DNA from: Pseudomonadota bacterium
Lineage (GTDB): Bacteria > Desulfobacterota > Desulfovibrionia > Desulfovibrionales > Desulfovibrionaceae
Length of the DNA stretch: 7,836 bases
Assembly (NCBI GenBank): GCA_023438245.1
Contig: JAEXRD010000055.1
Location: 1-7,836 of the forward strand
Direction of reading: 5' to 3'
The notes beneath the pieces are model-generated. The model did not search any database and had not been told where the DNA came from. It worked only from the letters and a program-made list of their open reading frames with translations. Below are positions 6,903 through 7,836 of this stretch, piece after piece (the first letter of the stretch is position 1; each line of letters starts with the position of its first letter). Position numbers and translations under genes: made by a program.

Positions 6903-7836
6903 TTGACTTTCGACGCCTTTGATCTCCCGTCTCCCATTCCCAGCAACATCAAGGCCCTGGGCTACGTCAGCCCCACCCCCATCCAGGAGCGCGCCGTGCC
7001 CGCCGGGCTCACCGGCCGCGACCTCATGGGCCTGGCCCAGACCGGCACCGGCAAGACCGCCGCGTTCCTGCTGCCCATCCTCTCCCGCCTGCTGAAGAAC
7101 AAGCCCAAGCACGGCGACCGCCGCAACGTGCGCGCGCTGATCCTGGCCCCCACCCGCGAACTGGCCGAGCAGATCTTCGAGTCCGCCACGGCGCTTTCGC
7201 GCAACAGCGGCCTGCGCTGCACCACCGTGTACGGCGGCGTGGCCATGAGCCGCCAGCTCAACGCCCTGCGCCAGGGCGTGGACCTGGTGGTGGCCTGCCC
7301 GGGCCGCCTGCTGGACCACATGGGCCAGCGCACCGTGGACCTGCGCAAGGTCGAGGTGCTGGTGCTGGACGAGGCCGACCAGATGTTCGACATGGGCTTC
7401 CTGCCCGGCATCCGCCAGATTCTGGCCGCCCTGCCCAAGGAACGCCAGACCATGCTCTTCTCGGCCACCATGCCCGACGCCATCCGCACCCTGTCCGCGG
7501 AGTGCCTGACCGACCCCGAGACCGTGAGCGTGGGCCACGACGCCCCGGCCAGCACCGTCTCCCACGCCATCTACCCCGTGAGCCAGCACCTCAAGACCCG
7601 CCTGCTGCAGGAACTGCTGGAGCGCAACCAGAAGGGCTCGGTGCTGGTGTTCACCCGCACCAAGCACCGCGCCAAGCGCCTGGCCGAGACCCTGGCCAAG
7701 AGCGGCCATTCCGCCGCCGCCATCCAGGGCAACCTCTCCCAGAACCAGCGCAAGGCCGCCATGGACGGCTTCCGCTCGGGCCGCTACCGCGTGCTCGTGG
7801 CCACGGACATCGCCGCCCGCGGCATCGACGTGAACC
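6903..7836 (+). CDS. DEAD-box ATP-dependent RNA helicase, RhlE-like, C-terminus cut off by window edge
   Basis: The first 311 residues are present. The helicase unwinds or remodels RNA with ATP, typically in ribosome assembly, mRNA decay or cold adaptation. Motifs in order are Q motif PTPIQ at 24-28, Walker A AQTGTGKT at 45-52, Ia PTRELAEQI at 83-91, GG at 111-112, Ib PGRLLD at 133-138, II DEAD at 156-159, III SAT at 187-189, IV VLVFTRTK at 247-254 and V ATDIAARGID at 300-309. Motif VI (HRxGRxGR) and any basic C-terminal tail lie beyond the window. The spacing and phrases such as VRALILAPTREL and VLVFTRTKH closely follow E. coli RhlE. The start is TTG at 6903, preceded by AAGGA with six bases of spacing. 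The first in-frame ATG is codon 42, inside the nucleotide-binding region, and the frame upstream has no ATG or GTG back to 6672. The N-terminus then reads MTFDAFDLPS, as in RhlE relatives. Confidence 0.95.
   Translation, partial: MTFDAFDLPSPIPSNIKALGYVSPTPIQERAVPAGLTGRDLMGLAQTGTGKTAAFLLPILSRLLKNKPKHGDRRNVRALILAPTRELAEQIFESATALSRNSGLRCTTVYGGVAMSRQLNALRQGVDLVVACPGRLLDHMGQRTVDLRKVEVLVLDEADQMFDMGFLPGIRQILAALPKERQTMLFSATMPDAIRTLSAECLTDPETVSVGHDAPASTVSHAIYPVSQHLKTRLLQELLERNQKGSVLVFTRTKHRAKRLAETLAKSGHSAAAIQGNLSQNQRKAAMDGFRSGRYRVLVATDIAARGIDVN

Noticed and set aside
6704..6922. 72-codon GTG-started frame overlapping the helicase start by 20 bases
   Set aside because: It has no ribosome binding site, a Pro/Arg/Ser/Ala-rich translation and atypical codon use; it looks like chance openness.

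Overview
The window is very GC-rich, and its genes show strong G/C preference at third codon positions. That bias, together with a free-standing cyclic-nucleotide-binding protein next to an alpha-D-glucose-specific phosphoglucomutase, a CgeB-like glycosyltransferase and an RhlE-like helicase, would fit a Desulfovibrionales-type bacterium (Desulfobacterota). This placement is by impression only; no rRNA or other taxonomic marker is present. It is compact chromosomal housekeeping DNA. I see no insertion sequence, phage gene, tRNA, rRNA or CRISPR array.

Layout. Five genes lie on the minus strand and are read right to left from about 5.54 kb: an integral-membrane M48 (Ste24/CAAX prenyl protease 1-like) metallopeptidase (5538-4243); a CgeB-like GT-B glycosyltransferase (4153-3134); an intrinsic-terminator-like hairpin next to a strong G-quadruplex motif (about 3078-3133); a stand-alone cyclic-nucleotide-binding domain protein (3037-2558); phosphoglucomutase pgm (2531-867); and, after 63 bases holding two back-to-back hairpins, an unrecognised helix-rich protein that runs off the left edge (803-1). 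Two genes lie on the plus strand and are read left to right: a TPR protein (5722-6621), and a DEAD-box RNA helicase (from 6903, TTG start) that runs off the right edge. The M48 and TPR genes are divergent, with a 183-base control region between them.

How the genes may work together. The cyclic-nucleotide-binding gene and pgm are 26 bases apart with a good Shine-Dalgarno between them, so they very probably form an operon. Phosphoglucomutase interconverts glucose-1-phosphate and glucose-6-phosphate, linking glycolysis to glycogen and to UDP-glucose for envelope glycans. The adjacent glycosyltransferase fits a glycan theme, but a terminator-like element separates it from pgm. The helicase has a leader of about 230 bases. 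It begins after a TTGACA -35 element, holds a hairpin near the predicted 5' end and competing stems near the ribosome binding site, and is a candidate for post-transcriptional control.

I do not find a clearly novel multi-gene system. The points most worth checking are the cNMP-binding protein/pgm pairing, the G-quadruplex/terminator junction, and the structured helicase leader with its TTG start.
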